From Semisulcospira habei (lineage: Eukaryota; Mollusca; Gastropoda; Semisulcospiridae), in NCBI GenBank assembly GCA_036245525.1, contig BTPG01000007.1, forward strand, positions 164,332,160 to 164,396,159: a stretch of DNA of 64,000 nt, given 5' to 3'. Below, one piece after another: positions 13,716 through 25,652 of this stretch (the stretch's first letter is position 1; each line of letters begins with the position of its first letter). Made by a program: the position numbers and the translations under genes. The notes beneath the pieces were generated by a model, which worked only from the letters and a program-made list of their open reading frames with translations, made no database searches and was not told the origin of the DNA.

Positions 13716-14305
13716 GGCCACGGAGTAAACTAGGTAGTGTGGCAGGCTACCTCCAAGAGAAATACGGGAGTATAAACAACCTGCATTGCCAGGAGATCGT
13801 TAGCAGGTTGATGAGTATCCCGTAGTCTGCCCAAGCCGGCCGGGTCATTTGACTCGCGGCCTCAGCGAAGTCAAGTTGACACATATTTCTATTTTTACGC
13901 TAAAGGTAGACTTCAGGTCGTTCGCCACAGGAAAAAAATATATAACAGTAAAAAAACAAAATCGTGACAAGTATGTATTTTGTTTCAAGTACGAAACTGC
14001 GGCATCTGTCAGTGAAACATGAATGACTCCGTCACTGAGATGCGGTTTCTGCAACCGTTTGCTCAGCGGCGTCGTTTCGTAGCCAGGAAGCCGGCTAGAG
14101 TGCACGCTAATCACTCCGATCTGCTAACCAGTGTGGGTTAGAGCTTGCACCTGAATACATGCGAACACCATGTTTGGATTACTCCCCAATAAAAGACAAA
14201 CGAACAAAACCTGCGAAGAACTTACATACCTCATGCAAAACTTACGGCCAATCCCGCTCCTTGGAGAGACTGATACGGTGGAAAAGTACACAACTCAGTT
14301 GACCA

Positions 14306-14372
14306 GCAAGAGACAGATTCTCATGGGCCCCTGCAGTCGCCGCAAGGGCCCATGAGAATCTATGTTTCTTGC
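14306..14372. repeat. Family B hairpin, GGGCCC variant
   Basis: Both arms carry CATGGGCCC / GGGCCCATG instead of CATGAGCCC / GGGCTCATG. Confidence 0.84.
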
Positions 14373-14531
14373 AGACTGATGATGAAATGCGGCTTACAAG
14401 ATACCTGGTGCACTTCCACTACGAGCGAAAATCACTGACGTGCAATGTTTGTGGTGTCTTGTGGTAAGCATATGACAATCTCTCAGATCCTGTTTTTGTC
14501 CGCTGCGTCGGAAATGGCTGCGTTCAGTCAT

Positions 14532-14575
<44 letters not shown>

Positions 14576-14728
14576 TCCTTGTTCAAACTCAGCAAACCTC
14601 ATCTCCTTGAAACAATAACAGGAAAAGAAAACTAGAATAAAGTTACTCACTAAAAATGCCACAAAAAAGGGCTAATTTCCACGCTGCCTTGAACAATACT
14701 AGTGCAATCCATAATACACTTCTAACTA

Positions 14729-14795
14729 CAAGAGGCACACTAATTCTCATGAGCCCGTGCAACAGCAGGGCCTCATGAGTATCTACGCCTCTTGC
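14729..14795. repeat. Family B hairpin, decayed
   Basis: Several unmatched positions, but outer CAAGAGGC / GCCTCTTG is kept. Confidence 0.75.
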
Positions 14796-15139
14796 TAGTC
14801 GAGATAGCTCTAGCTGTTCCTCAAACTGAAGATGTTATTTGGCGTTAAGTGTAAGGCTGGACGAACGTTCCCTCTGGTGGAGTCAAAGCCTGTGGGTTTT
14901 ACGATAGTGATGTGACATTTAATATCAAGGGCGGATCCGGAAATGACCTTGGAGTGAGGAGGGGGTGGTGAGGGGGGTGGGGAGTGGGTTGAGTTAAGGG
15001 GAAGGGGCAGTAGGGATCAGAGGGGTGGCTGTTTGTCTTTGAGCTGATCTTAACCCATAATACTGAAGCTAAAACTTCAAATTTGTACACTGCCATTTGC
15101 AAGCTGCATTATAGTACTTACAGATAAGGATATAGACCA

Positions 15140-15229
15140 ATGGCTTTAGTTCAAGGGTAGTGCTAGAATAGCTTGGCGCCTCTAGGCGCCAAGCTATTCT
15201 GGCACTACCTTTGAACTATTTTAGTCAAA
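15140..15229. repeat. Family A hairpin
   Basis: Near-perfect arms GTTCAAGGGTAGTGCTAGAA / TTCTGGCACTACCTTTGAAC. Confidence 0.8.
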
Positions 15230-15891
15230 CTTATTCACACACTGGTGTATTCCGAATGATATGGGCTAAGGTGTAAGTAACCTTGAAAACCCCAACACGT
15301 TGCCATGTCACAACTCTAATTACTTTGGATAAATCAACTTGAAAGAATGGATGCCTGGATGGTTGGATCGGGGGAGAGAGGGGGGCGGGAAGAAGGGAGG
15401 GAGGGACTGAATAAATAGATAAATAAATAAATAAATATTGCAACGAGGGAGACAACCAGTATGTTAAGAGACAACTCGCTAATCAACAAATGCCCTTGAA
15501 CTATCATCGAATATGCAAGTCCCACGCGCTGTATATGTTTCGGAAAGAAATCCTGGAGGAGAGAAGGAGTGGAAAGTGTGTGTGTGTGTGTGTGTGTGGG
15601 GGGGGGGGGGGGGTAGAAAGAGTATTCGGGAAGTTGGGTGACTAGAATCCCCCCCTACCCCCGTAAACACTACCTCCGGATCAACACTCCCACCCACCAC
15701 CACCTACACACCCACGCCACGCCCTATCCTTCTTCCGCCCAAGCCCCAATCCCCCAGATCCCATTTCGCTGCTAAAGGTCCGCCTCTGAGTCTGAATGTC
15801 ATCTCCCTAGTGTGTTTTTCGTGTTAATGAAAAACACCACCATCGCTTTCCGAACGGAGATTCGCAGAGCTGTAGCAAAAAGATTCAACTC

Positions 15892-15957
15892 CAAGAGACA
15901 TAGATCCTCATGAGCCCCCGCATTTTGCGGGGGCTCATGAGGATCTACGTCTCTTGC
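15892..15957. repeat. Family B hairpin
   Basis: One mismatch over two 30-base arms, loop TTT. Confidence 0.87.
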
Positions 15958-16199
15958 TGGATTCATTTCGCATTTAATTTACATCCAAGTTGTTCAGGCC
16001 GGCAGAGCAAATCGCATTAGTTCCAACTAGTATCAATATTATGTCACGTCCAAAAGGGCCGGCAGAGACTGCTTATCCATGGGGTCAGCACGTTCCACGA
16101 CCACAAAGGTGATATGAAAGACAGCGACATGTGAAAACAAGCTGTAAAAGGTCCGGCATTATTTGCTGCATGTATTTACTGCTTTTTAAAACAAAGCCC

Positions 16200-16940
16200 A
16201 AAAACACAGCAAAGCAAATCCCCCCATTCCTCCATTAATTCATCCCTCCACTAATCCATCCATCCATTAGTCCATCTCCATTAATCCATCCATCCAGTAA
16301 TCCATTGATCTATCCATCCACTAATTAAAAGATACATAAAGGATACATAAATGAATTTGAAAAAAATTAAATAACGAAAAATTATTTGAAGAAATTATTT
16401 TGAAATACTAAAACAGAACTAGAATAACAGTCTTGCTAACATAATAAATTAATTAATGTTTTTACTTATTCATATATTTATTATTTTACATTTGATTTAT
16501 TTTATTAAGGTACATTAAACTAGATATTTAAAAAAAAATGTTTAAATTTTGTGTTAAATTCAATTCAGTTTAATTCAATAATAAAAAAAAAACTTATTTA
16601 TCCCTTAAAGGGCAATTACAATTTTGTGGACGGGGTGACAATAAGAGTAAAAATCATTCAATAAACATTAATTAATACCAAGACATTCTAATATATAATG
16701 TATGTATATTATTAGCATACTAAATCTGTCCCAAGACTTCTAATACTAAGATTAAGACATATAAAAACTCTGAACACAAAAACATTTATAAATATATTAT
16801 TCAATATTAAAACATTCTAAACTCTATAAAGATCAAAAGAAACTTAATAAATACATATACTAACCATTCTAAAAAATATAATATCTTATAATATTGCCAT
16901 ATAAATTTAGTACAAAAATATTAAAATCTTTGACACGTAC
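16200..16940. other. AT-rich region with a (CCAT)n-like start
   Basis: CCATCCATCCATTAATCC repeats to 16325, then about 600 bp of AT-rich sequence with no hairpin element, gene or clear terminal repeat. Confidence 0.6.
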
Positions 16941-17419
16941 TCATTGACAAGTATCTACGGCGATATCTCGGCGGTCTAACAGCCTTGTTTGCTTTATCTC
17001 TGACTTACATGGAGAAATCGCCAGTGAAAAAGTCAGTTCCCTACAAGACAAACGTTCCTCCGGGACCTATGCCAATGATGGTATTCCAATCCTACTTTAA
17101 CGTACTACAAGCTCCCAGTCCCAAGCATCACTCCCCCAAATGCCCGCCCTTTTCGCCTCCCTAAAGAAAACTCTCAGGGCTTCACAATTTACCGCAAGTG
17201 GAATTCAGTGACGGGGTTTTGTTTTCCCAAAATATCCCGCGTAAGGGAAATCACTCTGGGTGTCCTGCGGCAGTTGTCGCTTCCCTTTGAGTAGCATCCG
17301 GGAATTTTCATGGCGGCTGTTGCCAAGATGGCGGCAAGTCGTTAACTGGTCGTACGGCTTTGAACGAGAACAAGAACTAACACACACTCAGAAGAAAACA
17401 ATGAAGTAAATCTTGTTAA

Positions 17420-17483
17420 CAAGAGGCATAGATTCTCATGCGGCCCTGCGACTGCAAGGGGTCATGAGAGTCTATGCCTCTTG
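17420..17483. repeat. Family B hairpin
   Basis: Moderately decayed copy; 100 bp from a second copy of another subtype. Confidence 0.78.
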
Positions 17484-17579
17484 TCGATGTAAGGCATTTT
17501 GAGCGAGAAACGCCCGACTGACTTGTCAGTCGATACTGACCGGATTTGGAGGCGGAACAAAATGAAGCGAATCGGGTCA

Positions 17580-17644
17580 GCAAGAGACATTGGTTCTCGT
17601 GGGCCCCTGCTTTGCAGGGGCCCATGAGAATCTATGTCTCTTGC
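17580..17644. repeat. Family B hairpin, GGGCCC variant
   Basis: GTGGGCCCCTGC / GCAGGGGCCCAT; same subtype as 14306-14372. Confidence 0.84.
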
Positions 17645-18175
17645 ATATGGAAGAGGCTGAATGATAGAGATTGAGGGCCGTGGGGGGGAGGGGAGGGGGG
17701 GGGGGGTGGGGGGAGGGTGCTAATGTGCGTTTGATGATGTTCGGGAGAGTGGGAAATGCGAATAAAAATGAGGAAAACAAGATGGAGGTTGTCTTTTAAG
17801 AGGGACAGACCAGTCTGTATATTGTCGGCAGTTTTTTTGCGCGTTACTGACTGTATGCCGAGGTGGAAAATGTACATACGGGATAGGCTGGCCATAACTT
17901 GCTTTCGATTAAAATGTAGCTAAATAAATAAATACAAATAAATAGACGAATGAATGAATAAATAATAAAGCAAAAAATGAATACCATTAATGCATCCACC
18001 TGGCAGCAAACCAAAGCGAGCTAACTAAAAAACGAGCTGATTAACGAACAAATTCAAACGGTACAAACTTGACTCCGTGACAAAAACCTCAATCTGACTA
18101 AACCAACCAACCAGCCAGCCAAGCAACCAATCAAAACAAAACAAAATAAATTTACGACATTGTTTCATTTTGTTT

Positions 18176-18419
18176 TCTCTCTCTCTCTCTCTCTCCCCTC
18201 CCCCCCCCCCCCTCCGCGCCCAACCCCCCCCCCCTCCCCCCCCCACTCTCACCAGCGCCCTACACCTACCCCCCCATCCTCGCGCACACAATCATAAGGG
18301 AGGCAAAACACGTCAGTATTTGGCGCATTTGTTTAGACGAATAGAGTAGTTACCTCCCTTAATTTCAGAATTTTTTTTCTCTCTCTCTCAATCTCTCATC
18401 CCCCCCCCCCACCCCCCCT

Positions 18420-18452
<33 letters not shown>
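18176..18452 (+). repeat. CT- and C-rich low complexity
   Basis: CT arrays and poly-C patches at 18176-18250 and 18380-18452. Confidence 0.9.
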
Positions 18453-18600
18453 CCCTCCCATCCTAAGACGTGATGTTAGAAAAAAAAAGTGTATTGTCAA
18501 AGTAGTCGCAACTTTGTAAGATCAACGGTGAAACAAAAAATACTAACTAGTGCTGAAAACAGTAAGGTTCCAATTCGCAGACCAACACAAATACACAATT

Positions 18601-19255
18601 TTAACCCCTTCGCTGCGGAGAAAAATGTGAGAACGCTCCAGCCGCAAGTGACATAGATCCTCATGAGTCCCGCAGTCGCGGGTGCTCATGAGGATCTATT
18701 CCTGTTGCTGTGACCAATTTGTATCCATGTTCCATTGACGGTTGTGGCGTTTGGTGGTTGAATTAACTCATTCAGCCCCGACAGACCACAGCAAGACACG
18801 GATCGAGCATGATAGTTCAAGGGTGGTGCCAGAATAGCTTGGCGCCTATAGGCGCCAAGCTATTCTGGCACCACCCTTGAACTATCACGCTCGATCTGTC
18901 TTTAGACTTGTAATGCAGTCCTTCAGAGGGCAACTTCAAAATTTATTACATGATATTTATATGGCGCATTTCTCATATTTATAATATAACTCAGTGCGCA
19001 GAATGTAGCCGCGAACTGAACCCAACAAGCACGCTCACGTGAACGTACGTAAACACAGAACATTCACGTGGTGCTAAGGGCAAGCTCAAGCGAGCTACTG
19101 AAGTGACGGTATTTGGAAATCGTTTTACTATTTGACATTTTTATTAAGTTGGCTGAAACTGACACCAAAATTTGGGGATTTCGGTCCTCGAGGCAGAATG
19201 TGTTAACCAAAAATTCAGAAAGAAAATGTGCGTCCACTGGCAGTGAAGGGGTTAA
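18601..19255. mobile_element. Family B TTAA element, host of a nested family A copy
   Basis: Left end TTAACCCCTTCGCTGCGGAG, right end GCAGTGAAGGGGTTAA, hairpin 18644-18708. Without the insert the element is about 215 bp. Confidence 0.83.
18763..19206. mobile_element. Family A element nested in a family B element
   Basis: Hairpin 18801-18896, almost perfect. TTAA at both borders; the outer sequences belong to a family B element (18601-19255). This copy is about 220 bp longer than usual because of an inner AT-rich insert near 18925-19165. Confidence 0.85.
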
Positions 19256-19483
19256 CACATGCTACAGTTTGTGACTGGAAAAAAAAAAAGGAATAGTAAA
19301 AAGAAAATGTTTGCTTTGTCTCCTTTAAGTCGAAACAGCACCTCGAGTCGCGTGTTTGTGAGCGCGCAGTCTAATCGTGGCAAAAACAATGTCCAACTTT
19401 TTCCCTCATAGACTCGACCCGAAATAATTTTCCCTGCTTGAGGAGAGGAGAAGTGAATGACTTACGCCTAAATCAACCACTAA

Positions 19484-19549
19484 GCAAGAGGCACAAATTC
19501 GCATGAGCCCTTGAGGCTGCTGGGGCTCATGAGGCTCTATTCCTGACGC
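19484..19549. repeat. Family B hairpin, decayed
   Basis: GCAAGAGGCACAAATTCGCA pairs loosely with TGAGGCTCTATTCCTGACGC. A further half copy lies at 19647-19692. Confidence 0.7.
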
Positions 19550-19984
19550 AAATGCCAAAGGAATGTCAGAGAAAAATGGCCAGTGGCACCGAAAACCGCA
19601 AAAGTAAAAAGACGGCTTAGCAGTAAATTAGACCTGTCCAAACAAGGAGCATGAGGAACAGCTTTGGTTCATGAGAATCTATGCCTTTTTGCCAATGGGT
19701 GGGGAAGATTGCAAATGTTTTAATACATTTTTTTTTTAACCTAAAAATGTCTGCCGCAACCGCCAAGTAAAAAGCCGTCTGCACACACGGCAAACATTTA
19801 CCTAACCAACAAAGCGCTCACACTTGCATTTTTCAATGCCTCAAACGTTTACCTGGGCAAGCTATAAAGTTAATTTTAACCCCCTGTCCTCCCGGTGGGC
19901 GCAGAGTGGTGTATTGGAAATCACTGTAAATTTAACGTCAAAGATCCAGAGCCGTCAAATCAACATGCTACAAAAATGCTTTCA

Positions 19985-20051
19985 GCAAGAGGCGTAGATC
20001 CTCATGACCCCCCGCGATTTGCGGGGGCTCATGAGGATCTGTACCTCTTGC
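19985..20051. repeat. Family B hairpin
   Basis: CCCCCCGCGATTTGCGGGGG centre with intact outer arms. It is followed by a GGCAGTGAAAGGGTTA end at 20082-20100. Confidence 0.83.
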
Positions 20052-20340
20052 AGTTGAGTGCGCTCATTTTTTTTTAAAAATCTCGGCAGTGAAAGGGTTA
20101 TGCTCTTTGAGCATGCATCCGTTGTGGACTACCGGTGACCGCATACACAGGCGGGTTATTTTCTTTTCCCTAGGTGTGGGACGGTTTTTTGTTGTTGTCC
20201 TTAGGTGTCGATGTAAACCAGAAAGAAAAGAAAAAAGTATGCATTTTACGTATAAAAAAATAAATCAAAAGTAGCAGGTTACTTGAGGTCGGCTGTTGCC
20301 TTTGCGGTTGCAGTGTGGGGTGATCCGTCTGAGGCGTGTT

Positions 20341-20398
20341 CCCAATACGCAAAAAAAACATCGGGCCGACGTTAGCCCGATGACCTTTGCGCACTGGG
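20341..20398. repeat. Family I element, short
   Basis: CCCAATACGCAAA ... TTTGCGCACTGGG termini around CATCGGGC / GCCCGATG. Confidence 0.7.
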
Positions 20399-20399
20399 T

Positions 20400-21070
20400 T
20401 GTTGTTATCGTCACTGTTGTTCATGTTGTCGTTTAAAGTTGCTATGTTGTTGTTTAGTTGGCATTTTGTTTAAGTTGCCACAGTGTTAAAGTTGTATGCC
20501 TTGTTTTAACGTCGTTGATTATGTTGTTGTTTCAGCTGTTGAAGTTTGTTGTTTCCGTTGTTGTTTTTGTTGTGATTAGAGTTGTTGAAGTTTTTGATTA
20601 TGTTGTTGCTTAAAGTGTTTAATTTGGTGTTTGGTGTTGTTCTTTAAGTTGCTGTTTCGGTTGCTGGATAGGTTTAGTTGTAATAGTTGTTTACGTTGTT
20701 GATTAAGTTGTTATGTCTGTTGCTTAAGTTGTTGTTTATGTTGTTCAGTTCTTTTTGAAGTTGCAGGAGTCGTTATTTGTGTTCTTGTCGTTTAAGTTGT
20801 TGATTATGTTGTTGCACAATGTGGCTATATTGTTTTTGAAGTGCTGTTTAAGTTATTGTTATTTCAGTTGTCGTTGCTGCTGTTGTAGTGATGGTGTCGC
20901 TGCTTTTGGTGTTGCAAAACTGTTGGTTGTTTTTTTCTGCTGTTATTCAGATTGTTGTTTTTGTTGTTGCTGTAGTCAAGCTCGCTGTTGTTACTGTTGT
21001 TGTTACGATTTGTCAGTTTGTAGTCGTTGTTTTTTGTGTTCAAATTGTTGTTTTTGTTGTTGTCAACAAC
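20400..21070 (+). repeat. Degenerate (GTT)n-rich region
   Basis: About 670 bp of imperfect TTGTTGTTTAAGTTG repeats. The apparent reading frames in both directions (Val/Leu/Phe or Asn-rich) follow from the repeat and are not genes. Confidence 0.8.
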
Positions 21071-21212
21071 AAGAAAATCCCCAAATAGATTTGCTATTTC
21101 CGCACTACGCTGCACTACAACGGCGCGCATTTTTCCCGACGAAAGCCGGTGTCCGAAATATCGAACAAGGGCGGATCTGAAACAAAAACACGTGTGATAT
21201 CGACAGCTTATT

Positions 21213-21427
21213 TTAAGCCCTTCATTGGCGAGAAATACTTAGCACGATCCAACTGCAAGAGACATAGATCCTCATGAGCCCCCGCAATTGCGGGGGCTCA
21301 TGAGGATCTATGTCCCTTGCTGAAACTACTTTGTATCTATGTTATATAAACAGCTGGAGCTCTTTGGCGTTAAATTAACAAATATTTCAGAAACTCGACC
21401 TGCGTCCTCTGGGAGGGAAAGGGTTAA
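21213..21427. mobile_element. Family B TTAA element, complete
   Basis: TTAAGCCCTTCATTGGCGAG to GGGAGGGAAAGGGTTAA, 215 bp. The near-perfect hairpin lies at 21254-21320, off-centre. Confidence 0.86.
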
Positions 21428-22139
21428 CGCCTTTGTGCATGCGGCCACAGGTATTGTTGACAGTACTGGTGGTTGCATGCACAAGAGGGTTCATGCCGGC
21501 CAATGGAGAAGAAAAAAAAACCTTGACAAAACAAAATGGAACGAACAAAGATAACGGTGTCTTACTTTAGGATAAAAAAAATGTAAGAAGGTCCATAGGT
21601 TCTTATAGGGAGGGCCGGGGGTTCCATGGGGAAGGGGGAGGGGAGTCAGTCCTGCGGGAATCCCCTGGGTCACGCCCCGCCCCCTCGGGACCTGTCGCCG
21701 CCAGCTGATCGCGTGTCTTTTGTTACGTCCTACGTTCCTGTGTTGAATGCTTCGCTTAGGTGGTCGAGTTCTTACGTGTCTTTTAATACGAAGCTGTGCT
21801 TGCCTGCCAAACTGAGCAGTGTGTCCATTTACAGGCCTCACTAGTAGGGGAAATGGGCCGGGGGAGGGGGGGGGGAGAGGAGGGCGGGGTGGGTGGGTGA
21901 TGATAATGATGAAACTCTGTTACTCCCCTTGTGCTTGTAACCACCGTATTGTGAACAGTAGGGCCTACTGGATACACAACAGTGATAGTTTTTGGCAGAA
22001 TTTTGTCAACTACTTTTTTTCCACAAAGAATGTGGTTTTTAAAGATGTGCTCTCTCGGGAAGTCTTGAAGGGCAAAATGTGTTCCCTGTCATTAAAACCA
22101 AAGTTTAGGTGGCTAAAGAGAGACAGAAAAGACAGACAG

Positions 22140-22159
22140 AGACAGAGCGAGAGCGAGCG

Positions 22160-22247
<88 letters not shown>
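22140..22247 (+). repeat. (GA)n microsatellite
   Basis: GA run after GAGCGAGC variants. Confidence 0.95.
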
Positions 22248-22249
<2 letters not shown>

Positions 22250-22629
22250 TGTTTTGCTGAGGCTGGAGGCGTGGAGGGGGAGGAGAGGTCAGTAACTATT
22301 GACTGCTATACTTACCTGTGATCAGAAGGCCGCATTACATTCGACATCTGTCGGGGGTACATTGTGTAACTGTCACTATTTTCCGGCCTTGATGATACAA
22401 GGAAATTAACAGATTATAATCAGTGCTCAATGTGTTTCCATGTTGATTCATTGATGACATTATTCAATACGTTTAAAGTCCTAAATCACACGCAAGCTTC
22501 TAAAATTCGCTGGCTGAGATCAAACAAACTATACTGAGGCATATGATTCATGCGGACACCCCTTCCACCTGTCAGACACACAGATCTCCTCATAAGCGCA
22601 ATACATACAGAAAAAATAGATCCATCTTC

Positions 22630-22692
22630 AACAGACATAGATTCTCAGGAGCCCTTGCAGCTGCAGGGGCTTATGAGAATGTATGCCTCTTC
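22630..22692. repeat. Family B hairpin, TTCTC/GAGAA variant
   Basis: CATAGATTCTC and GAGAATGTATG arms around CTTGCAGCTGCAGG. Confidence 0.78.
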
Positions 22693-22868
22693 CTGACGCG
22701 ACTGCAGGGACACATTTATAAAAGACCTTGCTTCTTGCTGGTCCAACTGTGTCTCCGACGTTGGGAGTCTTGTAGATTGAAGTTGCATGTTAACTGGCGA
22801 GACGCTGAGAATTAACCATAGGGGATATAGGGCGGGTCGGTATCTCAATGAATTAACTAATCCGTTAG

Positions 22869-22872
<4 letters not shown>

Positions 22873-22942
<70 letters not shown>
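22873..22942 (+). repeat. (CT)n microsatellite
   Basis: Pure CT array. Confidence 0.95.
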
Positions 22943-22943
<1 letters not shown>

Positions 22944-23090
22944 GTACTCTCACCCCCCCCCCCTCTCCCCCATCGTCTAGCTAATTGCAGCTCCCACATC
23001 GCGTAGTTAATTGTAGTTGTCGCAACGGCAGGTGTGCAAATGCCATTATCACTTACTGTGGTAATTAAATCCTTCACCGTTGTAAAATAA

Positions 23091-23229
<139 letters not shown>

Positions 23230-23439
23230 CCTTGCACTCCTCTCTCTCTCTTCTATTCTCTGTCTTCCTGATTTCAATATTCTCACCTGTCACGGACGGA
23301 GTCTCCCCTGCCCTCCCCCCCCCACCCCCCCACCCCCCCTCCCGTCCCCCCTCCCTGTCCCTGCCCCCGATTTCCCGTGGTCATCATCACAGGAGACAGG
23401 AGGGGACACAACTATCACACTACCTTGCAAAGCCAATAC

Positions 23440-23502
23440 AAAAGTCATAGATCTTCATGAGCCCCGGCAACTGCGGGGACTCATGAGGATCTATGCCTCT
23501 TG
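23440..23502. repeat. Family B hairpin
   Basis: CATAGATCTTCATGAGCCCC and GGGACTCATGAGGATCTATG arms. Confidence 0.8.
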
Positions 23503-24024
23503 CGTGAGATTATTCGACATCTCTTATCGTGGAAGCTCATGAGCACGTATGACGTGCGCGAAATTATTCTATGCATGTGTTGCAGGTGGCCCTTTCAAAC
23601 CTCTTCGATGCCATTCCACGTGTGTGCGCCGAACTCTGATGTTGGTCCTTGCGGCTGACGTCACAAGGCCCAAAATCACAGACCCGCACGCACAATCCTC
23701 ATGCCTCACACAATTTAACTCTATGCTCCCATTTTGTAGGAGGCCGTCTGGTTTTCACACGCCAGCTAACACAGTGTAAATTTTCTCTGCAGGACGGGTC
23801 GGCGTATGGTTCAGTTCAGTTAAATACTGACCACTGGGCACATCGTGGACATTTTTACAAAATTACCCTCTCGGAGAACAGTTGGTGACTTTTACAGAAT
23901 CTTTTCACTTTAGTGTTGTTAGTAAGCAAATGTTACTGTCAAATAGCAGTGTTTTTTTTTTTTAAATTGTGTTTACGGTGTAGAACTATACAATCTCTCC
24001 GATAGCAGTTTGTGACTATGACAA

Positions 24025-24090
24025 ATTATAGGCACGTTAGTAAGCAACAAATGCCTAGGGGCATTTGTTGCTTACTAACGTGCCTATAAT
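24025..24090. repeat. Family K perfect hairpin
   Basis: Arms of 31 bases without mismatch (ATTATAGGCACGTTAGTAAG ...) around a four-base loop TAGG. A piece of the arm (GTTAGTAAGCAAATG) also lies at 23919. Confidence 0.9.
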
Positions 24091-24677
24091 AGCGGCTATT
24101 GTTTTAAAACGGTACCACTAAACAATAATTTAAAAGTTTACTTTTCAGAGTTAAGCAATGTTAGTAGAACAAATTGGAAATGGAACACCAGTAAATGTTT
24201 TTAACGGTTTTACTTAATAATAATTTATTTATTATTTCAGTAATCAAATCGTCGGTGTATCTATCCAACTTCGTACACTTAAGTATGCAAGATATGAAGC
24301 TGGCGGTTATAGCAGTGGAATAATTCTGATGGCTTTTGAATATTTTTTACTGAATAATAATTTAGTGATCCAGAAACTTTCCGCGAAATTACAACAGTTA
24401 GCTATTGCTGACAAGCTGAACATTTCAGAAAGCCTATGCTGAATGTTTGTGGAAATAAAGTTTCTGAAATTTCATACATAGGCTGACTTAGTTAATTTTA
24501 TAGCAGATTCTTGTTATTCTATACACCGACCAACTTTGTCATGTTGCAAACTGTTGTGCAGATGTTACCGCAAGAAAATGATTCACTGAAGTGTTGTTAC
24601 TTTCAGCTACAAAGGAGTACTTTACATTTATTGCATTCCATTTCATTGGAAAGTGTTTTTCGAATCAGTCATCCAAA

Positions 24678-24727
24678 CATGAAGAGCTGTGCAGCATTCT
24701 TCGTTTTGGCTGTTATTTTCAGCAAAG
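24678..24727 (+). CDS. Possible signal-peptide first exon
   Basis: ATGAAGAGCTGTGCAGCATT encodes MKSCAAFFVLAVIFSK, a typical secretory signal peptide, followed by a good donor AAAG|GTAAGT in phase 1. A complete family-A element begins 19 bp into the presumed intron. No partner exon was identified. Phase 1 would suit an exon beginning like 45636 or 55241, but not the signal-peptide exon at 40773. The first 18 coding bases recur at about 8715 without the hydrophobic continuation. Confidence 0.35.
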
Positions 24728-24746
24728 GTAAGTCAGTTTGTTTGGG

Positions 24747-24957
24747 TTAACACATTCTTACCCCAAGACCGATACCCCAAATTTTGAAGTTGACCTCTGA
24801 AGGACTGTACAAATCTAGAGACAGATCGAGCATGATAGTTAAAGGGTGGTGCCAGAATAGCTTGGCGCCTATGGGCGCCAAGCTATTCTGGCACCATCCT
24901 TGAACTATCATGCTCGAGCCATGTCTTGTTGTGATGTGTCGGGGCTGGATGAGTTAA
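24747..24957. mobile_element. Family A TTAA hairpin element, complete
   Basis: Hairpin 24824-24917. Ends TTAACACATTCTTACCCC and GGGGCTGGATGAGTTAA. Starts 19 bp after a possible splice donor. Confidence 0.87.
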
Positions 24958-25288
24958 GTGTATGCCATATTGATAGATTGTTGTCAGTCACTGACTGTAG
25001 AGGAGCGCCGTGTCTGTTTCCATTCAGTTACGTGTATGACTCGATCGGTGTCCCACGTCCTCTGAAAGGGGAAGTAAACACATACCATTCAGAACTTGTC
25101 TCCCCTGCAGTTTTTGTCAACTGCGTGTGTGTGTTCTTATGCAACTTCCTGTTGCAAAGACACGGCCGGCGGTAAACACTGCGATCAAAATCTAATCCAC
25201 GTAGATTTAAGCACAAAAGGAGAATGTGGCGATCGTTCTTTGGTCTGGATTTCGAATGTTTGTCGGATTAGAGATTAGGTCTGTTTGG

Positions 25289-25652
25289 TTAACCATTTGA
25301 CTGCTAGCGACGATACCTTACTTACTTAATTACTTACTGACTTTCTGCCCGTAACACCGAAGGCGCATAGGGCAGCAACGAAATCTCTCCACTTCAGCTG
25401 GTCGCGGGCCAGAGTGTCTATCGTTCCCCAGGTGTGGTTGGTTGTTTTTCAGTTCTTGTTCCACCGTTCGTCGCCAGGTGATCTTTGGCCGTCCTCTTTT
25501 CCTCTTACCATCTGGTGTCTAGTGTAGGGCTGTTTTAATGATGGAGCCGTCTTCTCTCCGCAGCAGCGACGATACCGCCCCGCTCGGCGTTGTCACGCGA
25601 CGCGTCTTTCAGTTGCGCCGAGCGGTATCGTCACTAGCAGTCAAGGGGTCAA
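25289..25652. mobile_element. Family E TTAA palindrome interrupted by a LINE
   Basis: TTAACCATTTGACTGCTAGC ... and GCTAGTGA-type right arm ending CTAGCAGTCAAGGGGTCAA; the core GATACCGCCCCGCTCGGCG pairs with GCGCCGAGCGGTATC. The LINE sits in the left arm. Confidence 0.8.
25318..25564 (-). mobile_element. 5'-truncated LINE fragment with frameshift
   Basis: On the minus strand it encodes KRGRPKITWRRTVEQELK and, after a one-base frame change, TWGTIDTLARDQLKWRDFVA, ALCAFGVTGRK, the usual C-terminal end of CR1/Jockey-type LINE ORF2, with a (GTAA)n-like tail. It is flanked by the 12-bp target duplication AGCGACGATACC (25306-25317 and 25565-25576) and sits inside palindromic element E. Confidence 0.85.

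Noticed and set aside
20755..21180. Cysteine/valine-rich 141-residue frame
   Set aside because: It lies wholly in the degenerate GTT repeat; composition is dictated by the repeat.
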